Positions 35,404 to 45,500 of a stretch of DNA of 64,000 nucleotides are shown here, in pieces; within the stretch, counting starts at the first letter, position 1, and each line of letters starts with the position of its first letter. Origin of the DNA: Symsagittifera roscoffensis (taxonomy: Eukaryota > Xenacoelomorpha > Acoela > Convolutidae); the NCBI RefSeq assembly GCF_963678635.1, contig NC_087068.1:48505724-48569723 (forward strand), given 5' to 3'. The translations under genes were made by a program, and so were the position numbers. The notes under the pieces are model-generated. The model ran no database searches, was not told the origin of the DNA, and saw nothing but the letters and a program-made list of their open reading frames with translations.

Positions 35404-35607
35404 GGCTCTTTTTCCTTTTCCCCCACCACCTCTCACGAGCTTCAATATATTAGTGTAACGAGTAGTTTTACGACGTTGAAAATGAAGACCAAATATGTTT
35501 CTCGTGGCGTTATTAGTCTGTATGTCGACTTTCGTAACAATCGGACAGTGTGGTCAACAAATTTACATGTGAAAATTAGCAGGTGGTGGGGAAAAGGAAA
35601 AAGAGCC
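35404..35607. mobile_element. GGCTCTTTT-type TIR element with perfect 8-bp target duplication
   Basis: It starts GGCTCTTTTTCCTTTTCCCC and ends GGGGAAAAGGAAAAAGAGCC, an exact 20-base inverted pair. AAAAATTC flanks it on both sides (35396-35403 and 35608-35615). Length 204 bases, no transposase. Eight-base duplications point to hAT-like or P-like mobilisation. Confidence 0.93.
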
Positions 35608-35761
35608 AAAAATTCTATCTCCCTACACTGTGATTTTTTTTGGGGGAGCAAAAATTTGCTGAAAGACCCGAAGAACTTTTCCCTAGGTCAGAAAAAATTA
35701 ATAATTTCCTTTCCTTCATCGGGGGGGGGGGGTAGGGTGTGCTGGGTACAGGAAAAAGAGC

Positions 35762-35947
35762 GGTTATTTTTCCTTTCCCCCTCACCTGCATTTTTTTTTA
35801 CTAGTAAAGTTACTGATAACATTGTCCGATTGTTATGAAAATTGACATGCGGTCTAATTATGCTGTGCCAAACGTTTGGTCGTGACTCGTTATACCATAA
35901 AATTGATAGTCGTTTGAGTTGAGGGGGGGATGGTAAAAAAAAGAGCC
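35762..35947. mobile_element. GGCTCTTTT-type TIR element, second nearby copy
   Basis: The damaged left end GGTTATTTTTCCTTTCCCCC is the approximate inverse of the right end GGGGGGATGGTAAAAAAAAG then AGCC. The flanks are AAAAGAGC and AAAAAAGC (7 of 8 matching), supporting an 8-bp duplication. Confidence 0.75.
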
Positions 35948-36436
35948 AAAAAAGCAATTTTCGCAATTTTACTTAAGTTTATTATTTTATATTTAAGTTT
36001 TTTACGTGAATCAAACTGGCCGTATCCGGACGGTACTTGAAATGGTTCCAATGCCCAATTACTTAAAGTGAAAAAAGATCAAAACTATAATTTTTATATC
36101 TAATTTTGGCTCTTTTCCACTTCCCCATGCAAATTTCACCATGCAAATTTTCATTACATTCTGTCAACGTAAAATTAGTTTTTCAAAACTGAAGTTTAAA
36201 TTTGGAGGAAAGTGGAAACGAACTCAAATTGTTGGCTCATATAATAACGCATGAAAAAACTCAAAAACTGGTTTGAAGGTTCGTATATGAGAATCCAACA
36301 ACCTAGGGCCTTTTTCAAACTCCAACTTGCACTTTTTCATATTTAATTTTTTTTGCTCATATTGTCCGATTATTACAACCATTGGCATGCAGACTAGCCA
36401 GGTCATAACAAGCATAGATAGTCGTCATGCTACGCT

Positions 36437-36661
36437 GGCTCTTTTTCTCTCCCCTCACCTCGTCTTTTTTCCATTCCTCCCATTTTTCGAAAATATTGGT
36501 TTGTATGTTTGTTAAATGTCTTATTACGGTTAGATGCGTGATGTTAAGGTTTGAAACATGAAAAAAAATCTGTGTACAGTTGTCAGTTTGTTCATTGCAT
36601 TATGACAACAATAAAAAAGCTTTTCAAAATTGAGTTTGAAAGAGGGAACTGGAAAAGAGAC
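36437..36661. mobile_element. GGCTCTTTT-type TIR element, third nearby copy
   Basis: It starts GGCTCTTTTTCTCTCCCCTC and ends GGGAACTGGAAAAGAGAC. The inner TCTTATTACGGTTAGATGCG, TGATGTTA and ACAGTTGTCAGTTTGTTCAT match the element at 3.4 kb. No target duplication is left. Confidence 0.72.
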
Positions 36662-36699
36662 TTCACAATTACTGATTTTTCTGTCCAAAATTAAAATCC

Positions 36700-38127
36700 T
36701 TTTTTTAATTCAATGTACACATTGTTTGGACAAGTAACCATGGTTCAACTCAGTTTGAAATGTTTTTTCTTCTGCTGGTTAAGTTTTCTGTTACGCTTAA
36801 CAGAAAACTGGAAACTTCTCGAACTTTGATTATCCCGAATTGTACAGCCTTCTTACCCCGCAATCTTCAAATATTCGCCCCCTGCCGACCCAAAAAAATC
36901 CTCTTTGGTACTTTTTTATGAGATCAAATTTTGGCGGACTGGCCTTAAAAGTTTCCAATGGTGCTGTCAGCGCCAATATATGCCAATATTGAAGGGGAGC
37001 GCGCACCAGGAATTGCAATTTTTAATGACGCTTTTTCATAAGGTGCCTAAAAACTCCATTTTGGCCTTTTTTTATACTTTGGTTATATAACATTTATGTG
37101 ACTATTTGTTTTCTTAGCGAGCTCGCACAAAAACATTGTGCCAATGATTTTCAAATTTGTGTCCTTTATACATGCTTGTGATATTCAAGCTAAAATTCAT
37201 CCTAAGAAAAATTGTCAGAAAATTCGTCAGAAAAATTGACAGCAACCACAAAGCTCATCTCGTTGTTTTTTTGCGGCTTTTGAGCAGCTAATCTGAGTTT
37301 TCGTTCATAAATGACTGCTTTCATCATTTTATAAAAGAGGCATTCAACTTTTTTTTCCTTCAAATGATGTTTCGAACTTTGAGCAAATAATTTTTTTTCA
37401 GAAATAACAATCACTCTATTGAAGTCAGGTGACTTATCTCAATTATCGCAAATCAGTTTTCATTGTGAATATTGGAGTTTTGTCCTACAAAAATTTTACA
37501 CCTACTATGAGAATGTTTTTACTAATATTAAAAAACAAAGTGCCAGCATCAGTGAAATAGCAAAATGTTTCAACTATCTTTTGAATAGTCTTAATTAAAT
37601 GACGATAAAAACGTGATATTGGCATATTACAATTTATGGTTTATCCAACTATTTTTAATCAAGAATCGCTCGAGACCAGTTAACGGACAATTGGAACATC
37701 CAGGGCTTTCCCTGATATACGAGCAGTAGTTATTATTCCTGCCTGTAAGCAGCACTTCGCAAACAAACGAAGGTATAAGGAAGCGGATACTAAAGTTTTC
37801 TTGAAACTTGTCGCGTCTTTTGTTTAAATGAAAAAACTGCCGCTTTTTTCTTGTTACAAAAATATTGGATACTGCAGCATTTGATTTTGTGACTCGAGGC
37901 AGAGAGTCGTTTGCTATATCCATTTAGTGGGTATAATTAGATCATATAATGGAGTTAACACGTCAATTTGGTACAAAGCTTTACGCTATTGTGTGCTTCT
38001 TTTCTGGCGTTGGTAAAAAGAGGACTTAACGCATCACAAAGCTCGCATCTGAGGAGCCATACGAATGAACACGCCCAAGACTCGTACGAAACTAAATGTG
38101 TCAAATCCTTTGCAGTTACCTTCAACA
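36700..38127. other. Intergenic sequence downstream of UBR5, no gene proven
   Basis: A minus-strand frame at 37627-37923 (98 codons, starting MDIANDSLPRVTKSNAAVSN) and a plus-strand frame at 37968-38240 are the longest; neither has a recognisable domain and the latter overlaps a repeat. A weakly shared motif (GCCAATATATGCCAAT / GCTAATATATTCCAAT) links 36.97 kb with 32.3 kb. Confidence 0.4.
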
Positions 38128-38740
38128 CATACAGCCAACAGGCAGTTGGAAAAAAGTCAATGAACGCAAGGAAACAGCAAAAAACTCTACCTTCAATTTG
38201 CGAAATTCAAAAACGAAAGTTATGGCCTTTAAACTTGTAGAATTTTAAGACACAGAGGCGAAGCATCGCTTCGCAAACACTAGAGAGATTACGACAAAAA
38301 GCAGCTCCAGAAAACGCAGTTAAAAAATAGAAATAAGCTTCAAATTAGTGCCCGAAAAGTGTAACCAATATTTGCGACTTTGGATAGAAAAAAGGAAAGT
38401 TCTTAAGCATACACTGAGCTGACACTAGTGTTAACAATTTATAATGAATACTTTTTGATGAAATTAGTTCAATTTGTGAAAACTGAATCAATAGGTAGAC
38501 TTTATATCCAGCAGAGAAATCTGCAAATTAAAATCCACTTTCGAAACTAGAAGTCGATCATGGAGTTTGCCTTCCTTTTAACATACCAACTGAACCGGAA
38601 AAAATCATAAGTCAAACCACGAAAAATCTATTTTTGAGCATGGAAAATTCCAAGAACTTGCAAAAAAAACACCAAGACCCATGCAAGAGTACTCACTACG
38701 TACATGACTCTTAAAAAGAGTATGTTAACAATAAATTTAA
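38128..38740 (-). repeat. Linked intronic repeat family, copy downstream of UBR5
   Basis: It shares AGCCAACAGGCAGTTGGAAA and GTCAATGAACGCAAG at one end, GAAGTCGATCA and AGTTTGCCTTCCTTTTAACA in the middle, and AGAGTACTCACTACGT at the other end with the copies listed below. A SINE fragment lies inside it. Confidence 0.6.
38250..38345 (-). repeat. SINE body fragment downstream of UBR5
   Basis: CACAGAGGCGAAGCATCGCT, then TTCGCAAACACTAG and AAAAGCAGCTCC, match the body of the intronic SINE copies. It interrupts or borders a copy of the linked repeat (38128-38740). No tRNA-like head is visible. Confidence 0.6.
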
Positions 38741-38998
38741 CTTCTGATGGTAAACAAATTGCAGTACATTCATGACATAGCTCCACAACCTCTACACAAC
38801 TGATGCTAAGTGCAAGATGTTATTCTTAAAATTATCAGATTATTTTCATCATTTGCATGTAATAATATCGTGCACTTTCACCTTTAAAACATAACGTATT
38901 CAGCATAAGTCATCATTTGTATTGTTTTAAGCAGAATACACAAATCAATGAGATCTCCTTCAAATTTGATGCGTGCAGTCTTAATGTTGCGAAAAACT

Positions 38999-39004
38999 TT
39001 TATT
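38999..39004 (-). promoter_or_regulatory. Candidate polyadenylation signal of UBR5
   Basis: The minus strand reads AATAAA at this position, 84 bases past the UBR5 stop codon, followed by AT-rich sequence. It is the first canonical hexamer after the stop. A short 3' UTR is inferred; no transcript data are available. Confidence 0.5.
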
Positions 39005-39087
39005 GAGTTTGAATTATCAACCAAAACTATTCGACTAAAGTTTATCTCGGTGACTATTGACTTCATGTTATGTTGCTCAAACTTTTC

Positions 39088-39534
39088 TCACACGAAGCCA
39101 AAGGACTTGACTTGTATGGCTTGGAGCAACTTCAGTTTCAGTTGACTCTTAGACGAGTAGAGCGGTATGTATAATCGTGAAATACACGTATTTGCAGATG
39201 GGAAATAGTTGTCATCAGCCGGTCTAAGAGTAATCGATGGCATCGGTTGGAATCCTTCCTCGCTAGCAGGTACGCTTGGACTTCCGGTCCAGAAATACAT
39301 GAGATCCTGCAACTCTTTCTGGCTCATTTTTTCAACTACAGTCCAGAAAGATCGTTTGAACTTCTTAATTTTCTCAGGGTCGTCGCCTCCAGTTTCGTCT
39401 ATGAAATTAGTGAATGTCGAGAGCTGTTTTGGGTCGATTGTCGAGGTTCCGTTCAACAGAAGTCTCAGGTCCTCGGCTGTCAGATCACTAAGAGCGCTTG
39501 GTGGCACCACTTCGTACACACCTCGACGGATCAT
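39088..39534 (-). CDS. UBR5: UBR5 last exon (HECT C-lobe, catalytic Cys, stop)
   Basis: The final exon reads [20 protein letters not shown], later [20 protein letters not shown], and ends at a TGA. The catalytic cysteine is in [14 protein letters not shown]; its TGT codon is 39186-39184. The C-terminus [10 protein letters not shown] matches the human AIKTKNFGFV end exactly in position, so the HECT domain is complete and looks catalytically intact. Confidence 0.97.
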   Translation of the reverse strand: MIRRGVYEVVPPSALSDLTAEDLRLLLNGTSTIDPKQLSTFTNFIDETGGDDPEKIKKFKRSFWTVVEKMSQKELQDLMYFWTGSPSVPASEEGFQPMPSITLRPADDNYFPSANTCISRLYIPLYSSKSQLKLKLLQAIQVKSFGFV

Positions 39535-42500
39535 CTAAATTAATTTTTACTTTTAAACAGCCAACTGACAAGTGGAAAATAGTAATGAACGCAAGGAAAG
39601 AAAACAAACTGACTTGTTTTTTTTTTAAAAAACTTCATCTTTCGAATTTTAAAGAAAAAATATATGCTTAAAGCTCTTGGAATTTCAAGAACAATTTTTA
39701 ATTGGTGCTTTTTTTATAAATTAACCCAATTTCAGGAAACTGGTTGAATAAGTAAAATTTTATTTCGCCGGGAAACCTAAAAAAAAATTCCACTTTCGAA
39801 ACCTGAAGGCGTTCACTTTTTTGCGCCATTTCTACGTTCGTATTTGGAGAGTGTTATTTACCAAAATTTCAATTGAACTCAAAAAGTGCATATATACCTA
39901 AGTGTATTCATAAATGCATTAATATGAATTAATGCACATCAGTAGTTATTAAAGCATTTTCACGAAAAATCACCTGTACCTATTTAAGAGTCTTCTTTAC
40001 ATTCATTACTCTTAATAAAAACCAGTATCGGATTTAGATTGTAACTCCCCCCCCCCCCCCCAGTGATACGATCCTCTGACACCTTTGGTGCTAATATACA
40101 AACATAGCCAATCGAAGATTGGATAAGAGTAATGAACGCAAGCAAACTGAAAAAAAAACTGACTTGTTTTTTTTTCAAAAACCTTCAACTATTGACATTT
40201 GAAAAAAATAAATGGCCCTAAAGTTCTTTGAATTTGTAGAGCCATTTATCATGGACACTTTTTGTTAAAAATAACCCAATTTGAGAAAACTGGATCAATA
40301 GTCAAAACTTTTATTTCGCTGGGAAATCGGATAATTCACTTCCATTTTCGAAATTAGAAGTCGATCACGTTTTTCGTGACCTTTACACTTTTGCTGTTTG
40401 ATAGTGGAGTTTACCTTCCTTTTAACGATAGAAATGCCTTGAACTTGAAAAAAATCAAAGTCAAACCGCTAAAAATCAAAATTGAGCGTGAACAAGACTT
40501 TTTCCTAAAAAAAATCAGCAAGACCGATATAAGAGTACTCACTACGTTTTTACTCTTAATAATTGAGGGATGATTGCTCGCCGAAAAAAAAACCGCTGGA
40601 TAGCCAATTTTCAAACACAAAGGCGAAGCTGTGCTTCACAAACACTTGAGAGAACACGACCAAAAAGCAGCTTTAACAAGTGAACTAAGAAAAAGTAGAA
40701 ATAAGCCTCATATTAGCAAAAACTTGGCTAGGTGTCGGATTCGAATCAGCGACCTAACAAATTTTAGTTTCACGCACTAATCACTCAGCCTCGGATGCTT
40801 ATATTCGGCGAATTCGGTTGGAAAAAAAGTTCGTACTAATACACTTAGCTTCGCAAGTGTTAAAACCCAGGACCACTTTGTCTGTTTTTCAAAAATTGCT
40901 CTTTTTTGCTCTGCCTCAACATGATTGGGCGAAGTTAGCACACAACAAAGTGAATAGCAATTATGGGTGATATGTTACATTAGGTGGTAATTTTTAGTAT
41001 AGTGCATGCATTAAAGTCCAGAACTATAATGCATAATATAGTCTTTTCATTTTCAATTAATTGTACTACTTCTAAGATAGCTTTTGTAAATATATTACTC
41101 TGCCAAATAAAATGCTATTCAAAATTCAAAATTTTGACTTCTTTTGCCGAAAAATTGGCTCTTGAAATAAATTATAAATAATGAGCGAAGTATAACAAAA
41201 AGCGATCCAGCTATTGAAATTGAACCTACCACCTATTGTAATATATCACCCAATTCTGCACAAATGAGTAGCTTAGCAAATGATGTTGAAATAATATGCC
41301 GCAACTTACATAATTGAAGTACAATAATAACTTACCCTTAGTGGTTTTTCCATACACTGTCTCATTCTGTACTCGCAGTACCTCCTCACAAAATCGAACA
41401 CATTCTTCGGAGTGACGTCATACTTGGCCCCATTGGGCACTAACTCCACTTCGCCCCCTCCCTCCTCCCGACAGAGAACCACAGAGTAGCTCAGACTCAG
41501 TTCCTTCAACACAAAAAAAATAAAGTGGGGGGGGGGGCACATTTTTAACACTTTTCTTAGAATAGGTGGCCCATTTTCTAAATTTCGTAGATACGTAACT
41601 GTTTGTTCTATTTTTGTTTAACAGTCTGCGATGGTTAAGATCATTTCAGAAATACACATTATGATCATTGAAAAGAATTTGTGCGAAACAAGTTCAGAAA
41701 TAAAATTTTGACTGCACCATCCTCTGTTGCGATACTTAACAAACTTTTCATATTTAACAAAACATAAACAAGATACCATTTCTGTTTCTTTTCTATCCAG
41801 TTTTCAAGAACTGTTCATAAAATGTGTTACACAATTTAGATGCATCAACTGAATGCCAGCTATAGTGGCATATCTATCACCTTGAACATTTCGGCGGCTG
41901 CAGGGTCCATGGCATCTAGCACCAGCTTCCGCATGCTCTCATAAGTCACGGGGTCAAAGAAGGCGAAGTCATGCCACGAGAGCTGTTCGAACAGAAAAAA
42001 AATCAATTCTCACATAAAAAGTTACCGGTTCAAAATTTTCAAATAAGTAAAACTTAGCACGTTAGCAGGGTTGCAATGTTTAAAACATGTATTGTTTAAA
42101 ACGCGTTTATCCCAGCGTTTAAAACAATGTAAAAATTAGCGTATAAAACAACTTCCCCTGATTGGCTGATTTTGTTAAATGAACTGGGGGAGGGGGATGT
42201 AGCAATAAACAGGGAGAAGCTCTCGACCAGCTCAGCAGGACTTGAGAGTATGTTCAGCACTATGGAGTTCATCCAGGATGATCTATGCAATCGGCTCAGA
42301 ATTGAAAACTCAGTTTCATCAAGCGCATGCTTTGAAGTACTTTATTGTTTAAATTTGCTGTTTTTTTTTCGTTTAAAAAAAGTTTAAAACGTTTTGTTTT
42401 ATCGAAACGTGTTTTTTGCAACCCTGAAACTTAGGTAGTTGCAAAAAGTCAATAAAATTAAGAAAGCCGATATATTTTTGAAACCAAATGTGAGTTGCAT

Positions 42501-45500
42501 AAAACATTACATCAAAAAAAAATTTCCTAGAAGACTAAGCTCATTTAGAAATCACATCATGAGCAGTACTAAAATCAAAAATTAAACTTTTGAGCAGCAA
42601 TGAATCCGCTTCAACTATCCTTTGCTGTTTATATGTCATCGAAACTTGGCAATGAATGAAATGTGCGAATTCAGTTTTAAAAAATTTCATAATCATATCA
42701 TATTATATAAAACGCACTATTATATCCAATTGTGTAATTCGTTACTAAGCATTCGATAATACTTGGTGTAGAAAAAGGACTGACCTCTTTGTGAAGAATA
42801 TACTTGAGCACGTGTCTGTTCAACGGAAGCGGGATCAGTTCATTCTGCAGCAGACACAAGCCAATCAACCTTCCCACATTTCTGAACACATCCAGTCTCT
42901 CTTTCGTACATTTTCCCAGTCTAGGAGAATAGAATCCGGTTTTTCCAGGTTGGTAAAATAGTGGCGCACTTTCGTCATCATCAGGAGCTGCAGCACCACC
43001 GAGCACGTCTGCAGCCGACTTGGATGTCGGGTTTACCGAGGAGTTCAGGCCTGAGCAGCTCATTATTAGTCCGACAGCTTCATCTACTTTTTCTTGAAGG
43101 AGCTCCAGATCGTTTTTCAGTTGCGTCAGAACACTTCTGTCCAGTTCCACAAGCATTCCTGTTATTTTGCTCCCATGTGTCTAAAAACAATTACAATTGT
43201 CATTCAGCATTAATTTTGTTTAAAGCAGCTCTTTAAGTTAGTTTCAAAGCAAACCAGGGCTATCATATTGTTACCTAAAGCTATATGAAAAAAAAAACAC
43301 GTTAAAAACAAAATTGAGTTTTAAAATCACTCATCGAGTTGTTTAAAGAAAAGCCAGCTCTCCAGCCTTCTGAACGCCCAAAGGACTTCGGAGTTTTCCA
43401 TCGATGAGTCCAAGAGTTGAGAAACACCGCTCCAATCCAGCATTGGAGGCTATAGGCTGGGCTTAGTCGAGTAGTTTTTTTTCGATGAAATATTAAAAAA
43501 GGACTGCATTCGAATTGGAAGCTCAAAATGTTAAAAACAATGTGTTAATAACATGTTAAATATAGGTCTGTTAATAACACCTTGTTAATAATATGACAAC
43601 CCTGCAGCAAACAATAGCTCAACTTAACACGAAATACAGGTTCATTTGTTCTCAATTATAGTATTTTTTAGCGTGATGGGGGGATGAAAAAATTTTTAGA
43701 GCTAGGAAGCACTGAGAAAGGCTTCACAAATTTGTTAATCACCGTTGAAAACATGAAGTGTTTTTGAAGCTGATTTTAAAAAAAATCCATCAAGCCACGG
43801 CAATAAGGACTTTAATGTAATTTTCACTTGACCCCATCTGACAACTACAGACAAAGTTCCTCGCCATCTCGCGGTCGGAAAATGAATTACTTGTATTCCG
43901 AAAAGTTTGAACTTTGGCGTCAAATTTATCTTTGCAGCATACAACATATTGATTATTCTTAGAAACCTTCAAAAAAACTAACCGGCTGTAGAGCCAACAC
44001 AACTCCATAAATTGTAGCCTTGAGAGAATTTTCATCCAGTTCCCTTTGAGTGGGAACATACGGTGGGGCATTCACATTTAAGGTCAAATTAGCAGTGCCT
44101 CCGCCACTCAAAGCACTAGTCGAACTAGAATGACCCGTGGACGCCACAGTTGCCGCGTTAGTAGCCCCTGCGGTCGACTGAGATCCAATTCCTTGCGCCG
44201 ATCTCTGACTTCCAGCAGCCGATGCATTGTTCGACAGAGCATTTGATGATCCTAAGATCAAAGCAGCCGCTGCAGACCTTCTTTCTAGCGATGACATTTG
44301 ACTAGAAAAGTTAGCGGACGAGGGCAAATTACTCGTTCGCACTTTCCTGATTCTGCTCATAGGAGTGCTATTGTTCGCGGCACTCAGGGAGTCCAATTTC
44401 GGGAGTCTTTCATTCGTCAAAAGAACTTCCGCAATTGCTGTGTAGAAGCTTCTGGATACCCCGGTTCCTTCTCCTGGTTCATTTTTGAATGTAACCTTAA
44501 CCTTGTGAACAGCCAGAGGTTGTCCAGGGTAGGAGCTGCGTTTCGAGTATTGTGAATTCAGCTGTCTCATGGTTTGCAGAATCAGCTGGCTGCGGTCACG
44601 CTCGACCTAGAAGAAATAACGAAAACTAGGTTTACAACCGTAATGAAAAGCACATTTTTTTCTACTGTTTTGAAAAACAGAATAATTTAGAATTATAGTT
44701 TATGTTTATAAAACAAAGGCTACAAACTTACGTCTAATGCAAGATCTCTTGTTTGGCTATTTCTTATTCGTTCCATTTCTTTCTTGAACCTGGCTTCTCT
44801 GACATCGAATGACGAAATCTCTGCCAACAAAGATCCTGGTTGCGCACCAACGTCGTCAATGAAAACCCTACCGAACAGTTCCAGAGAATGAGACCAGCGA
44901 CCTAGTAAAACGTCTCTATTGAAGTTCGTCTCCACAACTTTGGGAACCCTAGGGAGCTTTCTAAGGGTGTAAGTAAAATCTGTCACATTTTCTGCCACCG
45001 AAGTTGTGACTTCCTCAATAGCATCTTGAATGGGATGCGGTCCTGTTATCTGAGAGTCCCTATTAGGCGTCGACGACCCCGGACCACTTGAAGATGACCC
45101 CGCAACATTGTCGTCCATCCAAGTTGAGCTATCAATCACCGAGTTGCGACCGGCTGCTTTCGGTGGCACACTTTCATCTCCGTGAACTTGTCGTTCGGCG
45201 GCCTCGGCCGCATTCAGAGTAGAGCTGGACATATCCAGTGCTCCTGTTTCAAGGTCATCTTCGTTCTCTCCTACTTCTGCACTTTCGGTGTCACTATTTG
45301 TATTTGAGGTGCGTCCAGCTCCGCCAGCTGAGTTGGCCGAAAAGAGAAGATACTCCGGAGACATAGCACCAGTGCGTCCAATTGAAGCATCCTGGGAATC
45401 CATGTTTTCAGTGGCGCTATCATTGCCGTCTCCTTCCCCTGTCCCCGCCAATCCTTCCCAGCTACTCTCAATTCGATCGTCCATTCCCATTTGAAGAGGC

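Noticed and set aside
35720-35731. Poly-G and other poly-C/G runs (also about 24172, 31994, 40047, 41526)
   Set aside because: Simple homopolymers near TIR elements; possible sequencing-length errors, with no evidence for G-quadruplex function.
37627-37923. 98-codon minus-strand frame downstream of UBR5
   Set aside because: Four Cys and a reasonable length, but no recognisable domain, no promoter or splice context, and AT-rich surroundings; left as unproven in the intergenic entry.
39984-40178. Minus-strand frame starting with a hydrophobic, signal-peptide-like segment in the last UBR5 intron
   Set aside because: The hydrophobic run is simply the reverse reading of the GTAATGAACGCAAGC plus oligo-A part of the intronic repeat family, and the same reading occurs at other copies.
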